NCBI GenBank assembly: GCA_021841985.1
Contig: JAKCCP010000277.1
Coordinates: forward strand, 1-5,646
Source of the DNA: Pseudomonadota bacterium
GTDB taxonomy: Bacteria; Pseudomonadota; Alphaproteobacteria; Acetobacterales; Acetobacteraceae
DNA: 5,646 nucleotides
Reading direction: 5' to 3'
In this document: positions 5,288-5,646 of the stretch, in pieces
Layout of the letters: each line of letters opens with the position of its first letter
Position numbering within the stretch: the stretch's first letter is position 1
Notes under the pieces: model-generated
The model's input: only the letters and a program-made list of their open reading frames with translations
What the model was told of the DNA's origin: nothing
The model's database searches: none
Position numbers and translations under genes: made by a program

Positions 5288-5629
5288 GCCGCTGAGGATA
5301 AAACTCTTGTCCGAGCCCTGAAACGTCAGGTCAAGGCGGTGCTGCCGCCGTTCCTGTTCCTGGCGCTGGCGCTCTATTTCGGCTGGAACGCGACCCGCGG
5401 GGATCTCGGGCTCAAGGCCTACGCCGCGCGCCAGCATGATCTCCAGAACGCCGAAGCCACCAAGGCACTCGTCGCGGCCGACACCGCTTCTTGGGAGCGG
5501 CGGGTGCAATCACTCCGCTCCGGCCATCTCGACCCCGACATGCTCGATGAGCGCGCCCGCGCCATGCTCAATCTCGCCGATCCCGCCGATATCGTCGTGC
5601 CCTACGGCAAGGCCGGCCCGATTTTCTGA
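5285..5629 (+). CDS. FtsB/DivIC-family septum formation initiator-like protein
   Basis: This 114-residue bitopic membrane protein has a short basic cytosolic N-terminus (about 1-17, with LVRALKRQVK), one transmembrane helix (about 18-35, VLPPFLFLALALYFGW) and an extracytoplasmic helical part (about 38-80) suited to a coiled coil. The conserved end is LDPDMLDERARAMLNLADP (82-100), followed by ADIVVPYG. The LDERAR...L..ADP pattern after the coiled coil is typical of alphaproteobacterial FtsB/DivIC-like proteins, which in model bacteria bind FtsL and FtsQ in the divisome. In many alphaproteobacteria this gene lies near eno and pdhA; the downstream neighbour is beyond the window, so this cannot be checked. 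It is divergent from the Gly-rich gene. Family assignment is good; an actual role in division here is inferred. Confidence 0.85.
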   Translation: MAAEDKTLVRALKRQVKAVLPPFLFLALALYFGWNATRGDLGLKAYAARQHDLQNAEATKALVAADTASWERRVQSLRSGHLDPDMLDERARAMLNLADPADIVVPYGKAGPIF

Positions 5630-5646
5630 ACGCCGGCCGCGCGAGC

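Overview
This window reads as high-GC alphaproteobacterial chromosome. The best evidence is a C4-pathway 5-aminolevulinate synthase (HemA), an alphaproteobacterial-style FtsB/DivIC-like protein, and a perfect match to the CtrA consensus TTAA-N7-TTAAC. The style of the GC-rich intergenic repeat and of the small proline-rich ORF suggests Rhodospirillales, perhaps Acetobacteraceae. That narrower placement is an impression and was not tested.

Layout. (1) Positions 1-1796, plus strand: the C-terminal half of hemA is cut by the left window edge. It is translationally coupled through TTGA to an RlmI-type 23S rRNA cytosine methyltransferase. (2) Positions 1797-1883: an unusually AT-rich strip with a 17-bp perfect palindrome, a possible weak terminator and the CtrA-like site. 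It leads into a small proline/glutamine/serine-rich ORF (1884-2144). (3) Positions 2145-2299: a convergent junction filled by a nested inverted-repeat element of about 100 bp. (4) Positions 2300-5057, minus strand, three genes in one direction (transcription runs from high to low coordinates): a secreted Gly/Trp/Tyr-rich repeat protein, a family IV (HSL-type) alpha/beta-hydrolase, and an exported YncE/YVTN-like beta-propeller. (5) Positions 5058-5284: a divergent intergenic region with a perfect inverted repeat just upstream of the Gly-rich gene's ribosome binding site. (6) Positions 5285-5629, plus strand: a small single-pass membrane coiled-coil protein of the FtsB/DivIC family, starting at GTG behind a clear Shine-Dalgarno.

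How the genes work together. hemA and the rRNA methyltransferase are housekeeping genes that share an operon but no obvious pathway. The hydrolase and beta-propeller are 49 bp apart and probably co-transcribed. One is cytosolic and the other exported, so a shared substrate is only a possibility. Most of the window is ordinary. The parts that deserve a second look are the CtrA-like site in front of an unknown small protein, the nested repeat at the convergent junction, and the seven-copy W-[RH]-G-G-Y-G-[GD] repeat protein with a palindrome in its leader. I see no mobile element, CRISPR array, RNA gene or defence system.
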